From positions 12,504,676 through 12,568,675 of the forward strand of contig CAJINV010000001.1 in assembly GCA_905178155.1 (NCBI GenBank): a stretch of DNA of 64,000 nucleotides, read 5' to 3'. The DNA is from Amoebophrya sp. A120 (taxonomy: Eukaryota > Sar > Dinophyceae > Syndiniales > Amoebophryaceae). The translations under genes and the position numbers were made by a program. The notes beneath the pieces were generated by a model that did no database searches, had not been told where the DNA came from, and worked only from the letters and a program-made list of their open reading frames with translations. Positions 42,587 through 53,596 of the stretch are shown here, piece after piece (within the stretch, counting starts at the first letter, position 1; each line of letters begins with the position of its first letter).

Positions 42587-45500
42587 ATGGCTGCAGACTC
42601 GCAATTTTCGCTTTCGGAGAAGGCTCCGTCTCCGAAGCGCCAGAAGTCCTTGCAGTCATCGGATGTGGTCTTTGACGACGACGAGTTTTCCAGCGTTACA
42701 GGTAGCTCCCGGCCAATTCGCAAGCCTACTGGATCCACGCTCTCTTCCGTGGCGTCGCGGTTTTGGCGCGCGGCGACAAGGGCTAGACCGATTGTCGCGG
42801 AAAACAGCGTCGAGGAGTTGCGTGCTGAAGTGGGAAAGTTGAAGCAGCTTGCGCGGGACGCAGCCACGCCGGTGACTTCTTGGTCGGAGAAAATCGCATC
42901 CGTCGCGGATGAAGAAGATCCAGAGGAGCAGGGAGTGGTCGACGTTAGTGGCAAGGACCCAGTAAATTTTCAAAACAAATTCTTCACATTTTTTCCCCGT
43001 CAGGATCAGGTCTTTATGGGTTCGCTTTTCTCTCGCATGAAGCGCTGCTATTGTCTGTGAAAAATCTTCCGCGATGAAAAAACATGCTGTGGAGCGTCTC
43101 CATACCACACTCAGGTGCCGACCGAAATTTCGGTGAAAAACGGACTGAATGCATCGATTCCCGACCCGGAAAGCGATACATCTCCGGTCCTCCTTCCGCC
43201 GTCGACGCTGACGGAGCACGGGCCGGCGGAGTTCCTGCGGGACAAGTCGTACGGATCCACACCGTCAGTGCGCAGCGACCCTTTGAATTTGTCGAAGAAC
43301 AATGTCCCGAGCCGCGGAGGCAGCTCCCGCAGTGCGAGCAAGGAACTTACCACAGTTCTGACCGACATGCTCCCGGTACAGAATTCGACATCTCGGCTGG
43401 ACGACAAAGCAGCGGAAGAGGAGTTTAGTAGCGGAACGGGGGAGGGGCACGATGAACATGAAGCAGCTGCCGGCCGGGTTGAGAATGAAAGCGCGTCGGT
43501 GACACAAATGCGCGCTGTGGACTCCGTCGATAGTAGCGGAAAAAACGCTCGCCACCATCCACCGCCCTCGTGGCCGTTCTCGCCGAGCCGGGGATCGCGG
43601 ATTCTCGCAGCAGAGTGCGCGTCGGACCCGTATGCGACGTCGAAGAACATGTCGGCGTTCGAGGTGAATCCGCCGGTTTTCTACGGAGAGCAGAAAATGG
43701 ACCCGGGCTTTCCCGACCTGGAGCCGTTGTCGGCTTCCTCGGCGACGTACGTGCTTGACGGAGAGGCAGAACCTCCACAAATGCGCGAAGACCCAATGAC
43801 TGCCGCAGCGAGACTGTTTGCGACAAATAATGCGCTGAGCCGCGGCCTGGCGAGCGCGAGCACGCGCAGCGGCAGCGGTAACGAACAGGCAAGCAGCAGC
43901 AGCAGTAGTAGCGCGAAGGGATTTTTCTCCACCAGCACCTACAAAAGCGGACGCAATCTACGCTCCGGGTCGGCTGCGGCACCTGCTTATCGCGTGCCGG
44001 CGTATGACGCGACGCCACCGGTGGTGGTGCCGCCTTCCAGTAGTGTGGCGTCCCGATTACGCAAACCCACGCGGACAACGCAGAAGCACTTGCAGTTACG
44101 CAGCAGTGCGTCCGCGTCGCAGCTGCATACGACCGGTGCGCGGTACAATACTTCGTCGAGAGCAGTGGGCCATTTGGATCATCGCAGCAGAGTGCCATTG
44201 CACGAGACCGCCGCTCACTTTCTTCCAGCAAATTATGTTCATTCCGACAACCACTACCCTAGCCGGAGGATCCAATCCGGCTCCAACGCCAACATTTCCT
44301 CTTCCGCAACCAACTCCGTTTTATCCGGTTTTTTTTCCGAAGAATGCCGCGCGCAGCTCGCTGAAATGCACGGTGACTTCACGATTCCGGTCGAACTGAT
44401 GCGGGCTTTGCTTGAGGAACTGGAGAGTCTGCATAAGCGAAACAGCCAGCTGCAGCAAGAGACGATGGAATTCAACGACACACAAGAACTCTTGCGGCTC
44501 CAATGTTCCGAGAACAAAAAAGAAACGGAGGACGTGGCGGCACGGCTGGCGAAGGCGAAACGCCAGGTGTTGAGTTTGAAAAAAACTCTCACAGAGAAGG
44601 GAGAACAAATTGAATCCCTACGGAAAGAGGCAAGTGTGGCGAAGGCAAAAGGTAAATGTGGCTGTGCTTTTCATGCGAATCTTCGGAAGTACGCACACTT
44701 GTTGTTCTTCGCGGATAAAGACTGAAAGTACAAGTAAATGCTAATGAAAACAACAGCTGAGCGCCCCGCAACCGCCCCGGTCCCGATTCAAATCGGCCTC
44801 AAGCGCACGAAGAACTGCGGCGTACAGACGGATTCGGCCTCCCGCACCGAAGACAAGTACCGCCTGGAGTACGAGAAGGCAGTGCAGGAGGTCCGGCGGT
44901 TACGCACGAAACTCGCCGCACAGAAGCTTACTGTGTTTGGAAATTTGACAAATAACCCGTCGGATGATACCACGGCAACTCTTGATTCGAATCAAAACCC
45001 GTCCAATGAGCAACTTGCGAAGGCGCGGGAAAATAATATCCACGTCGTGAAACTGAAGGGCGAAGTCGAAGTGCAGAAAGCGGAAATCGCCAAGCTTCGC
45101 AAGCGAAATTTCCAGTTGCAGCAAACTTTGAAAGTCCGCAGCGAGAAGCAAAAGCAAGACGCGATCCGGATTGACGCAGTGCCCGCTCCGAGGACTACAC
45201 AGACAAGTTTCAGTAGCAAAAACCCATCGCCAATCAGCAACGCGGCCGAGGTGGACTACTCTATGTCTACTTTTGGCGCTTACGACTACAAAGTGAAAAG
45301 TGGAAGCAACTCGTTTGTGTCGCGCCGGGGGGAGCAGGAGGAACACAGCTCTTCCTTTCCGTTGAATAAATCTACAAATTCGGCTGAGGAATTATTTGTT
45401 CCAGCTATTGGCCAGCAGCACGACAACTCTACAACCTCCAGCGCAGGCCGTTTGCGACTGAGCGCGAACGGCAGCGGAATTCGGCAGGTGGTGAAGGCTG

Positions 45501-45853
45501 CAAATCCGTCGTCATCGTTGGAAAAGTTGCAAGACGAACGAGGATGCGGGGGCTCCGACACTGCTCTAACAAGCGCATCGTATCCGAAAGAAAAATCCAG
45601 CGAAGAAAAGGATCACTACACGTCTGCCGACATTTTGGAGCTTCTTGAGCACCGGAGCCGCGAAGAATCCTGGCGCACAGAGAGCGTCGTGCTGGAGTCC
45701 TCACCGAAGGACACGTTTGCGAGCAAGGGCAATTGTGTAAGTGCAGGACAAGGTCGTGGCGAGCTATCAGAAAAAGATGTTGGACCAGTGGCCATGCCAA
45801 AAATCAGAACCGCAGATGGACCCGTCGTCCTCGCAATGCAGAAAATTTTATGA
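42587..45853 (+). CDS. Large coiled-coil protein, about 1,002 aa
   Basis: Exons 42587-42961, 43115-44651 and about 44757-45853 join across two GT-AG introns in phase. The first 530 residues are Ser/Ala/Pro-rich and probably disordered, with a poly-Ser run. Coiled coils follow at about residues 537-634, 671-695 and 732-772, showing leucine heptads and repeated NSQLQQ or NFQLQQ blocks. Between them is CGVQTD, and later RTTQTSF; TQT-type peptides are a known dynein light-chain-binding signature, but the match is weak. No catalytic domain. A cytoskeletal or centrosomal scaffold is a guess from architecture only. Confidence 0.7.
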
Positions 45854-46257
45854 TAAGTAGGAGGATATTGTGATTGCGAGTCACGAATAAATTTGATACG
45901 CGAAATACTAAAGAAGTCGCGTTGCGTTCTCCTGCGATCGCCGTGCGCGAGCTGCCCTAGTTTCTGCAGTTGGAGGGTCATACGTGGTAGCTAGCCGCCG
46001 GAGGTTGTTCGCTATTTCAAGAAGTGGATCATCACATTGAGTGTGGTCTCCATTCGCTTTGTGCCTTTTGACGACTGTGATGGACGATCGCCTTCTGCCT
46101 TTGATCGTTCTCGAGAATCTTTACGCGCAGCGATCATATCTCGATTTGTGTTCTAGTAGAAGTGTTGTCTGTGGACTTGCGGTGCTTGGCATGTCGCTCG
46201 ATCATTATCTGGGAAAGTAGATGATTATCACACTAGAAGGTTTATTGATGCAGAAAA
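45854..46257. other. Intergenic, no gene seen
   Basis: Spacer between the coiled-coil and BRCT genes without recognised features. Confidence 0.55.
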
Positions 46258-49200
46258 ATGTCGAAGCGGCAGCGACTGATTGAAGATGACATCGAGGAGG
46301 TCTCATCCAGCGACGAGGAAAATGTGGCATCTGCTTCGAGGCAACAGCCAGGAGCGCAGCCTACCACTGCAGCACCCGTTTCCAGCGCCGGGACGAGCGG
46401 GTTTAGTAGCTCTAGAGGTACTACTAGCGGAAGCGGAAGTACCCCACAGCATCACGGCCCCGGGCCGCCGTCCGCAGTGTTTCAAAATACCAACAGCCAA
46501 TTCGCTCCGCCCGCCTTTCGACCTCCAGCGACCACCGGGCCAGTTACCAACACGTCGCAGTTCCGACCGATGCTGCCCCCGCCCATCATCCGAAACCCGG
46601 CTGGTGCGCACCAGGTGCAAAGTGGTGCAGGATTTTCGTCTTTTTTGCAGTCTCGCCCCGTTGCGCCGTCTGTAGTACCAGCAAACACGTCGCAGTTTCT
46701 TAATCCAGTGACCACTCCGAAGATGGGCGCTCCGGTGGCGATGTCACAGAACCATTTGGGCAAGAATAACCCAGCAGCATTTTCGACTGATGTGCCCTCG
46801 CAGCCTGGAGGAACTTCTGTGCAGCAGCAGCAGCAACTACAGCAGCCGTATCGAGACCCGCCCCGGGGCATTAGGGATGTGGAGTTTTTCACCAAGGCGC
46901 CCACAGTCGAGGAAATGCTGCAGCAGATGACGGGGATTACTAGACCACCGGTGGAAAACAATTACAGGGAGAGTACGGATTCGGCGCAAGCCGGGGCTGT
47001 GGCGGCCGCAGCAAGTGCTGCAACCCCGTCCTCATCGTCCGCGCTCCTTGTTCCGCAGATCACCCACCAGGAAACAGAAATGGAGCCTAGCCAAGGACAA
47101 GCGCAAGCTCCAGCTCTTCCCGTTCAACTCACCGAGGGAAAAAGTAGACATGCGTTCGGTACTGTTGGCGCGAAGCCCGGCGAGCCGGAGGATGTGGGCG
47201 GCGGGTTTCTGAATGCGCAGGCCTTCCGGTCCGGCCGGGAGTACATGGCGATGAAAAGCGCGCGCATGAAAGAACAGTTTTTGGCTTTTCACAACGACAG
47301 AATGGGCCAGGTGCCGGGGATGGAAGAGCAGCGGGTACTTGCCAGAGAGCGGCAAGAGCGGGACGCCGGTGCTGCGACAACTCTACCCGGCGAGCGGGAC
47401 GCTACCGGCAAGAAAGTTCTCGTGCACGACCAATCGAGCGCCTCGTACACAAGTGAGATTTACAACAGTCGCAGGACCTATCACCAGGTGCGTACGGAAA
47501 GGATGAAGGAACAACTGGAGATACATCGGGGGAACAAGAAGAATTATGACGGAAAAATAGGTGGAGCAGAACTACGGGAAGATGCGAAGCCGGTCGTTCC
47601 TCAAGCGGCGCAAACCGAAATCAAGGACGAAGGTGCCGGTGATCCTGGCGCACCAGCAGCAACTAGCAGCAATCCGCTGGCTTCAATCGTGCGAAGACTA
47701 GCGAAGCAGGAGGAGCGCCGAGGGGGAGCCCTGATGCCGGGAAGTCGTGGCACCGACCATGCCGAGAATTCATCTGCACATCACCCGCCCGGTACTTCTG
47801 CAGCAGCATCCTCTTCCGCCGCGGCTGCACAGCGACACAAAAGACGACTGTTCCAAGGGCTGACGTTCTGGATGACGGGGCGGACGTCGACGTTGACCGA
47901 CATGCAAATCAAGAAGATGATTCTGCAGCATGGCGGCGTCTACGAGCCGTACGGTATGACGCGGGTTTCGCACATCATCGCCGAGAACCTGGCGATGGGC
48001 AATCAGGTGTGGCGCGAGTACAAGGAGAAACGGGAGAAGAAGCGTTACAAGGTGGTGTTACCCGCCTGGCTCGAGGACTGCATCCGGGAAAACAAGATCC
48101 TGCCGGAGACGGAGTACTTGCCCGAAGTGTTGCGCACGAAAACCATCCAGACGGCAGCGGAAAAGCTTGCGGAGCTCGAAAAGTTGAGGCCTCCAGGGAA
48201 GCGGAAGAAGAACAAACTGAAGGAACTGGCAGAGGAGGCGGCGAGAAATAAGAAGGGAGAGATGGAGGTGAACAAAGGAGCAGCAGACGGCCAAGTAAAA
48301 AGTGAGGAAGGTGAGGAGGGGGAAAGCGTACCTGGCGGCAAGAAAAATAAATCCGCTGACGACAAAGCGACGAAAAATGAGAATGGAGAAACGCTGAAAG
48401 TGAAGACAGAACCTGGAAACAAGGATCTCGGGCAATCAGACCGAGCAGAAAAAAAACCTCTGACCGCAGCGGAACGCTTTTGGCTCGAGAAACTGGACGA
48501 GCCCGTTCAGTACATTTCCGTGGAGCCTTTTCCGGACGCCGCAGCTGAGAGGCGAAGGGTGCTGAAGCAAGTGCTGTCCAACAAGCGCGTGTTGCAGTCC
48601 TTGCAGGTGCAAGAACGTGAGGCCAATCGGCTGATTCACTTGCCGGTAGAGCACTTGTCTCAGCAGCAGCAGGTGGATCGTGCTTCTCATTCGAGTGGAA
48701 GCAACATCGCTGAAATCCTGCGCACTTTATCGCAATTTCCGCAAATTGCAAAGCTTAAGCTGAACGTAATGGGAGCCGTAGCGCCATCGCCGGAGCGAAT
48801 GATGAGCGCGGCTGCAGAAGTCCCTGCGGCGGATGTGAACGTATCGAGCGGCTCTCTTGTGAGTGCGGTAAGCAGCCAGAATGGAGTAGTGGATGCAGCG
48901 GCAGTCCTGCTGCCTTCTACAGGTTCGACTTCTGGAGCAGGTTCCGCGCCGTCTCTGCTCCAACGAATGCAAGCGACACAAGGGAAACTTTTAACCCCGA
49001 TTCCGGAGGAGGGCGAGCTTTCTTCTTCGCAAGGCAATACTAGCCAGCCGGGGGCGCAGCTAAAGCTTACAGGAGCCCCTGCAACATCTCAGCACGCTGA
49101 CGAGCAGTCAATTATCAAAATTGAAAGAGATGCAAAGGACCCGGGTAGGGAGCTAGTGACTTTCAACGAAGACAATGAGGTGGTGCGGCATTTTGTGCAA

Positions 49201-49380
49201 GACATTTTCAACCAGAGCACCACCGTGAAGCAAACACGAGCGAGAATAATGGCTTTGTTTCAGCAGCAAGATAATGGTGCCGGGTCTCAACATTCAAAGC
49301 GAACATTTAAACATTTTTGCAGCGGTGCTCTGTGTGCGCCAGTTACGTTTGCAATTTGTGTTCCACTGATTTCAGTATGA
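46258..49380 (+). CDS. BRCT-domain protein with REV1-like BRCT, 1,040 aa
   Basis: Single long frame from an ATG. One BRCT domain lies at about residues 530-625: LFQGLTFWMTGRTSTLTD, LILQHGG-type helix (MILQHGGVYEPYG), SHIIAENLA, and the conserved Trp in VVLPAWLEDCIRE followed by EYLP. The spacing is closest to the BRCT of translesion polymerase REV1, which binds DNA ends and PCNA. However, no Y-family polymerase motifs occur in the remaining 400 residues. The N-terminal half is Gln/Pro/Ser-rich and disordered; a Lys/Glu-rich coil follows the BRCT. It may be a stand-alone DNA-repair adaptor, or a REV1 relative lacking its catalytic part. Confidence 0.72.
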   Translation: MSKRQRLIEDDIEEVSSSDEENVASASRQQPGAQPTTAAPVSSAGTSGFSSSRGTTSGSGSTPQHHGPGPPSAVFQNTNSQFAPPAFRPPATTGPVTNTSQFRPMLPPPIIRNPAGAHQVQSGAGFSSFLQSRPVAPSVVPANTSQFLNPVTTPKMGAPVAMSQNHLGKNNPAAFSTDVPSQPGGTSVQQQQQLQQPYRDPPRGIRDVEFFTKAPTVEEMLQQMTGITRPPVENNYRESTDSAQAGAVAAAASAATPSSSSALLVPQITHQETEMEPSQGQAQAPALPVQLTEGKSRHAFGTVGAKPGEPEDVGGGFLNAQAFRSGREYMAMKSARMKEQFLAFHNDRMGQVPGMEEQRVLARERQERDAGAATTLPGERDATGKKVLVHDQSSASYTSEIYNSRRTYHQVRTERMKEQLEIHRGNKKNYDGKIGGAELREDAKPVVPQAAQTEIKDEGAGDPGAPAATSSNPLASIVRRLAKQEERRGGALMPGSRGTDHAENSSAHHPPGTSAAASSSAAAAQRHKRRLFQGLTFWMTGRTSTLTDMQIKKMILQHGGVYEPYGMTRVSHIIAENLAMGNQVWREYKEKREKKRYKVVLPAWLEDCIRENKILPETEYLPEVLRTKTIQTAAEKLAELEKLRPPGKRKKNKLKELAEEAARNKKGEMEVNKGAADGQVKSEEGEEGESVPGGKKNKSADDKATKNENGETLKVKTEPGNKDLGQSDRAEKKPLTAAERFWLEKLDEPVQYISVEPFPDAAAERRRVLKQVLSNKRVLQSLQVQEREANRLIHLPVEHLSQQQQVDRASHSSGSNIAEILRTLSQFPQIAKLKLNVMGAVAPSPERMMSAAAEVPAADVNVSSGSLVSAVSSQNGVVDAAAVLLPSTGSTSGAGSAPSLLQRMQATQGKLLTPIPEEGELSSSQGNTSQPGAQLKLTGAPATSQHADEQSIIKIERDAKDPGRELVTFNEDNEVVRHFVQDIFNQSTTVKQTRARIMALFQQQDNGAGSQHSKRTFKHFCSGALCAPVTFAICVPLISV

Positions 49381-49731
49381 GGCCAAAGATGTTGGCATTT
49401 TTCTACGGATCGACCGCCCTTTTTGATCGCTTTTGCAAATGGATCTAATTTTTGGATGTTGAGATCTGCCAAATCAGCTTCGACACAATCGATTTTAGTC
49501 TTCTACTCTGGAAGCCAGTCGCTTCACCCTCTAGTACCTTCGTCTCACGCATGAAATTTTTTCTAGTCCAGCAACAAGGCCAAGAGGGTTTATTTTTAGC
49601 AACCACTGAAGTAGTAAGGCTAGGGTTTCTTCGAGGGATGCGCATTCGCACAAAATGAGTGGCTTAGGTCTACACGTTTTTGTACAATTGTAAAGAATTC
49701 TTGTGCGACGTTTTTACATTTCGCTCCCACC
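49381..49731. other. Intergenic, no gene seen
   Basis: Short spacer. No remaining REV1-like polymerase coding sequence was found here. Confidence 0.5.
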
Positions 49732-51655
49732 ATGCCAACCTTTATTCTCGGTGATTCAGTGCTGCCGATCACGAAGGCGAACAAATGGTGGACCAAAGTG
49801 GAAGAAGCGCCGCTGCAAATCCTCGCCGCCCGGGCGCCGTACCACTGCTATGTGGAAAAGCTGTACTACTGGAACATCAGCCCGCGCGCGCAGAAACTCG
49901 CACTGTGTCCCTTCAACATAAACGAAAGTGCGGGCCTGTTCTCGTCGACCTTTGATGCGGAGAAGACAGGTATACACAATTTGCGCTTGTTGGAAAACCA
50001 AGCATTTTTTTCTTCACGATTTTTGAGTTCTCTGTAGGTGAATGAAGTTTGGTATTTTGTTGTGCTCACCAATTCATTTTGAAGCATAACTCAGGTACTC
50101 CCTGTTCCTTCGCGTTCGTGGCCGAGAACACGGAAAATACGCTGCTTGAGCTGGAACTCAATCCACCCCTGTTGCTCAGACGGAGCGAAAACATCGGCAT
50201 GTGGGACCAGGAGAGCGGGGCACTCAACGTCGTGTAAGTCTAGTAAAGTTGCTTGTTTGATGTTCCGCTCTGAAATTTTAATTTTTTTCAGATGTAGAAA
50301 GAGTGGTAATAATATTCAAAGGAATTCATGAAGCAAAAACACCTCAGGTCCACTTGGAAACGAACGTTCGCCGGCTCTTTCAGTGGCAGCAGCGATGACC
50401 ATCTGGGCTACTTCCAAGCCTCCACACACCATTTTACCGGCGTGAAAAAGGTAAAGTCCTACCTTGCCTTATCATATGTAAAAACGTCCCCACACCAGAG
50501 TCAAGATGGGGATTTTGCAACACAAACCTTGAAGTTTGTGGGGTCACGCATGACAAGTTGCATGCTGTACTGTAGTGCAGCTTAGCAAGGGAAGCCGCAT
50601 AACACATCCATCTCCTTATCCTGTTTGCAACATTACAAGTTCCAAAACACGATGGGAAATGCCTCTCATGGGGATGCGCATTACAAATGCTCCTGTGCTT
50701 GCAAATCTGCATGACAACTCTGGGGTGGGGATGTTTTTTCATAGGATATGCCTACAGCACCAACTGGTACGTGACCTTCCGGCGACTCACCAAGGAAGAG
50801 CTATGAACTGCAAAAATGTCTAGGTCTGGAACTTTGCTCGACTTGGCATGCAGGTTTTCCATGACCCCTATGATCTGTTAAGGAGGACCTAGCATGACAG
50901 ATTCCGTGAGATCACTATCATGCCTATCCTGAATTAGAAACTGCCTCTCAACTTGGTCAAAAGTGGACAGCGTTTGGCAATCCTGCAACACAGATTTTTG
51001 CATGATGCAGATTTAGCATGACAAGTTCCAACCTTGCAGACCCACACATTTTTGCAGTGCATAAGAGCGGGACGCGAGCAAAAAGAAGAAAAAGCCCGAG
51101 AAGACGCAGCCGGTTTTGCAGCTTGCGAACAGTGACGAATTCGAGCGAAAAGCGAGCTTGCGAATTGCTTCACTGCAATCCGGCGACGCGAATTTGCGGA
51201 GGCATCCTCTAGTTCTCCAGCAAAGCGGCTGTACGAATTCTGCGGACGATCATTTGCCTGAGCTGCAACTCGAACCCGCGCCGGCAGGATACAAACCGAG
51301 GCCCGTCGCCGAGCAGCAGACCGCGACCTCCACTGGTGCAGCGACTCACAGCGCTCAAGAAACAAGCAGTAGTTCGAGTCAGAAGAAAGAGGGGAAAAGA
51401 AAGAAAAACGCCGCAAAGGAAGGCGAAGAAATATCAGGAGATCCGTCACTTCCCGGAGAAGGCAGCGACGACGCGGCGGTCTTCGAGAGCGAGCAGATAG
51501 AACCTGCTCCTGTGTCGCTCAATGACGTGACGCCGAAGCCAATGGAATGCTCGGAGGAGTCAACGGTTGATGACGAGATGAACACGACACCGGGGTTGAG
51601 CACCTCTATGTCACGGGAGGAAGAGGAGAATCAAATACCCGAGATCGCGGACTGA
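49732..51655 (+). CDS. Hypothetical protein, 377 aa, five exons with two introners
   Basis: Exons 49732-49969, 50095-50233, 50348-50469, 50754-50801 and 51069-51655 join in phase. Introns 1 and 2 are GT-AG; introns 3 and 4 are introners of families E and C, 53 bp apart. The first 210 residues look folded (Trp/Tyr-rich, e.g. ANKWWTKVEE, YVEKLYYWN, NWYVTFRRLTKEER) and contain a beta-rich stretch with AFVAENTENTLLELEL. The C-terminal part is Lys-rich and then acidic and disordered. No family recognised. The clean phase across both introners supports the model. Confidence 0.68.
50470..50748 (+). mobile_element. Introner, family E (279 bp)
   Basis: Terminal inverted repeats TATCMTATGWAAAAACRTCC then CCACMCCAGAGT. 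Flanked by TGCCT (50465-50469 and 50749-50753). Host is the 377-aa unknown. Confidence 0.92.
50802..51063 (+). mobile_element. Introner, family C variant (262 bp)
   Basis: Terminal inverted repeats TATGMACTGCAAAAATGTSW then GGTCTG, a divergent branch of family C. Flanked by AGAGC (50797-50801 and 51064-51068). Confidence 0.88.
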
Positions 51656-52151
51656 AATTTTTTGACGACTTGTTTTCAATCATTTTTCGCACAAATAAAC
51701 CATATTCACCACCTAGCGACAGCATAAACATTTGACAGCAAAAGTGCTAGTATTTTTGCCTCCTTCGCTTATTTCAAATAGCGAAATGAGATGTGTGACG
51801 TTGCCTGCTCATGTTCATCTCTTTTCCAGTAAACTACTTATACTCCAATGATCAAGCGCGTCTGTGTAAACAAAGAACCTGAGAGTTGTGTTGAGAGCAG
51901 ATGGAAGGTGAGATGACTTGGGGCAGGTTTGTTTTTGCCTCGCGGAGTGGCTGCTTACGAAGACAAATTGAGAGGGTCATATCTGTCGTTCAGCGGAATG
52001 TGGTACTACTTCGCAAAAAAAAATCTATAAAAATGTTCAATAAATACTCGTAGTTGTTTCATCCCAGCAGGAATTCTTCGAATTTCGACCAAAGTGTAAG
52101 AGAAAGGTATAAGAAACTTTTGGCGACTCGTCCCAGCGGCGCACCGTAGCC
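51656..52151. other. Intergenic, no gene seen
   Basis: AT-rich spacer. A plus-strand gene starts at its right border; no element or RNA gene recognised. Confidence 0.55.
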
Positions 52152-52881
52152 ATGGGGGGTTACAAGCAGTTGCATCACATGTGGTTTAACCGCTACGTGA
52201 TGGGCATGTGGGCGACGGGCTTCATTTGCAACTGGGCCACGGACCAGTGGTATCACATTCCGCGCGATCGGGTACTGGATTTTCTACGCATGCTATTTGC
52301 TTCAATTTTCAACTATTTTGAGAAAAGTGCAGAAAAGAGCTCGCGTTGCGCTGTCGTTGAGAACAAAAGAAAATTGCGCCTCCAAAACGATGAAACACGA
52401 CAGAACGCAAACATCCGTTGGCAGTATTGGATGGATCTTTGTAATGCGAAACGTGCGGGGGAGATCGATCCGACGATGCCTGGCTATATGGCCATGAAGT
52501 GGATTATGGAACTGTCAGGATTGAAATTAACAAAGTTGAAATAATTTGTGATGCATAAAATCTATACCAGTTGGGCCCACAGTTTCCAATCGGCGCATGA
52601 CAAATTTTCCTGGTCTCTGAAGCAAGTCTGTCATGCTGTTTAGGGCAAGATGGCTGCTCCCTGTCATGCTAGTCAGCAACCCAATTGCTGACCCTTACCA
52701 GCACTAGAATCTGCCTCCCTTGCGCCTTCAGCAATAGAGTCAGTCTTTGTGTCGCATTTTATGCATGGCAAATCATTTCAACTTTGCCGATTTCAACTCT
52801 GACACATCCATATGGATTAACGATCGTGAAAGTATCGAAGGAAGCAAAAGCCTGTCACTTCTCAATTTGCAACTACGATAG
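52152..52881 (+). CDS. Small protein with aromatic N-terminus, about 138 aa or less
   Basis: Starts with MGGYKQLHHMWFNRY and a Trp-rich, partly hydrophobic stretch (MGMWATGFICNWATDQWYHI) that could be one membrane helix, typical in style of small respiratory-complex subunits; this is only a resemblance. The frame is open to 52504, then a family D introner (52505-52812) is removed with one TGGAT copy and the frame closes at 52881. A possible 66-nt GT-AG intron (52272-52337) keeps frame too, so the length is 116 or 138 aa. Confidence 0.62.
52505..52812 (+). mobile_element. Introner, family D (308 bp)
   Basis: Terminal inverted repeats TATGGAWSTGTCAGRRTTGA, then AAATNRRCAAAGTTGAAAT. Flanked by TGGAT (52500-52504 and 52813-52817). 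Removal leaves a short last exon. Confidence 0.92.
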
Positions 52882-53596
52882 GCATCATGACAAAGAATTG
52901 GCTCCGGCTGAGTCTGTCTTCGGCATGGGCGAAAAGCACATGATCTTGCAAGTGACACGGTTTTTGCCACGCATACGGGAAATTGCATGGGAGAACCACG
53001 GTATACACTGCTACGTTTTTTGTTTTATGCTCCGCAGAAGTTTTACTGCAAGCATGATCAGTGCCAAAGGCGCCGCATTTTTGAAATCATGATCCACAAA
53101 CAGCTCGCGAGTACCCCGGTTTTGAGATGCCCGAAAGCTAGATGCGAAAAGAGGGTTGACGAGTTATGGGTCCGTACAATGCAACCAAGAAGAAAAAGTA
53201 AGCACAGAGCATGAAGAGAAGGGTAGACATAAACCGCTTGGTGATGTGCATGATGCAATCAGCGCTGCTTGATTCGCAACCTTTTGCAGCAGCACTCGCT
53301 TGGCTTGCTTGAAAGAAGATGAAAACTCAGCATTTACTAGGAGGGACATGGATGGCGATTGCACTGGACGCGAGTGTGCGTCTCATGTCGCCTGGAGATC
53401 GCCGAGTTGGTGTCGTCAATAATATTTGGCAGATGTTCTTCATTTTCAGAAAGAAATACGGCTGTTGTTTTTTTTCGCGATTAGAACTGAAAAATTTTTG
53501 CCAGCAGATTTTTATACAGAGCAATTTTCTTTTCCTGTTCGTTCCTGCCTCTCCGCATTATTGCTTGCAGCACTGCCCCATCATGGTATAGCCAAG
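52882..53596. other. Intergenic, no gene seen
   Basis: Contains the upstream region of the CPBP protease. The protease frame is open back to 53426, but the ATG at 53597 is the better start. Confidence 0.45.
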
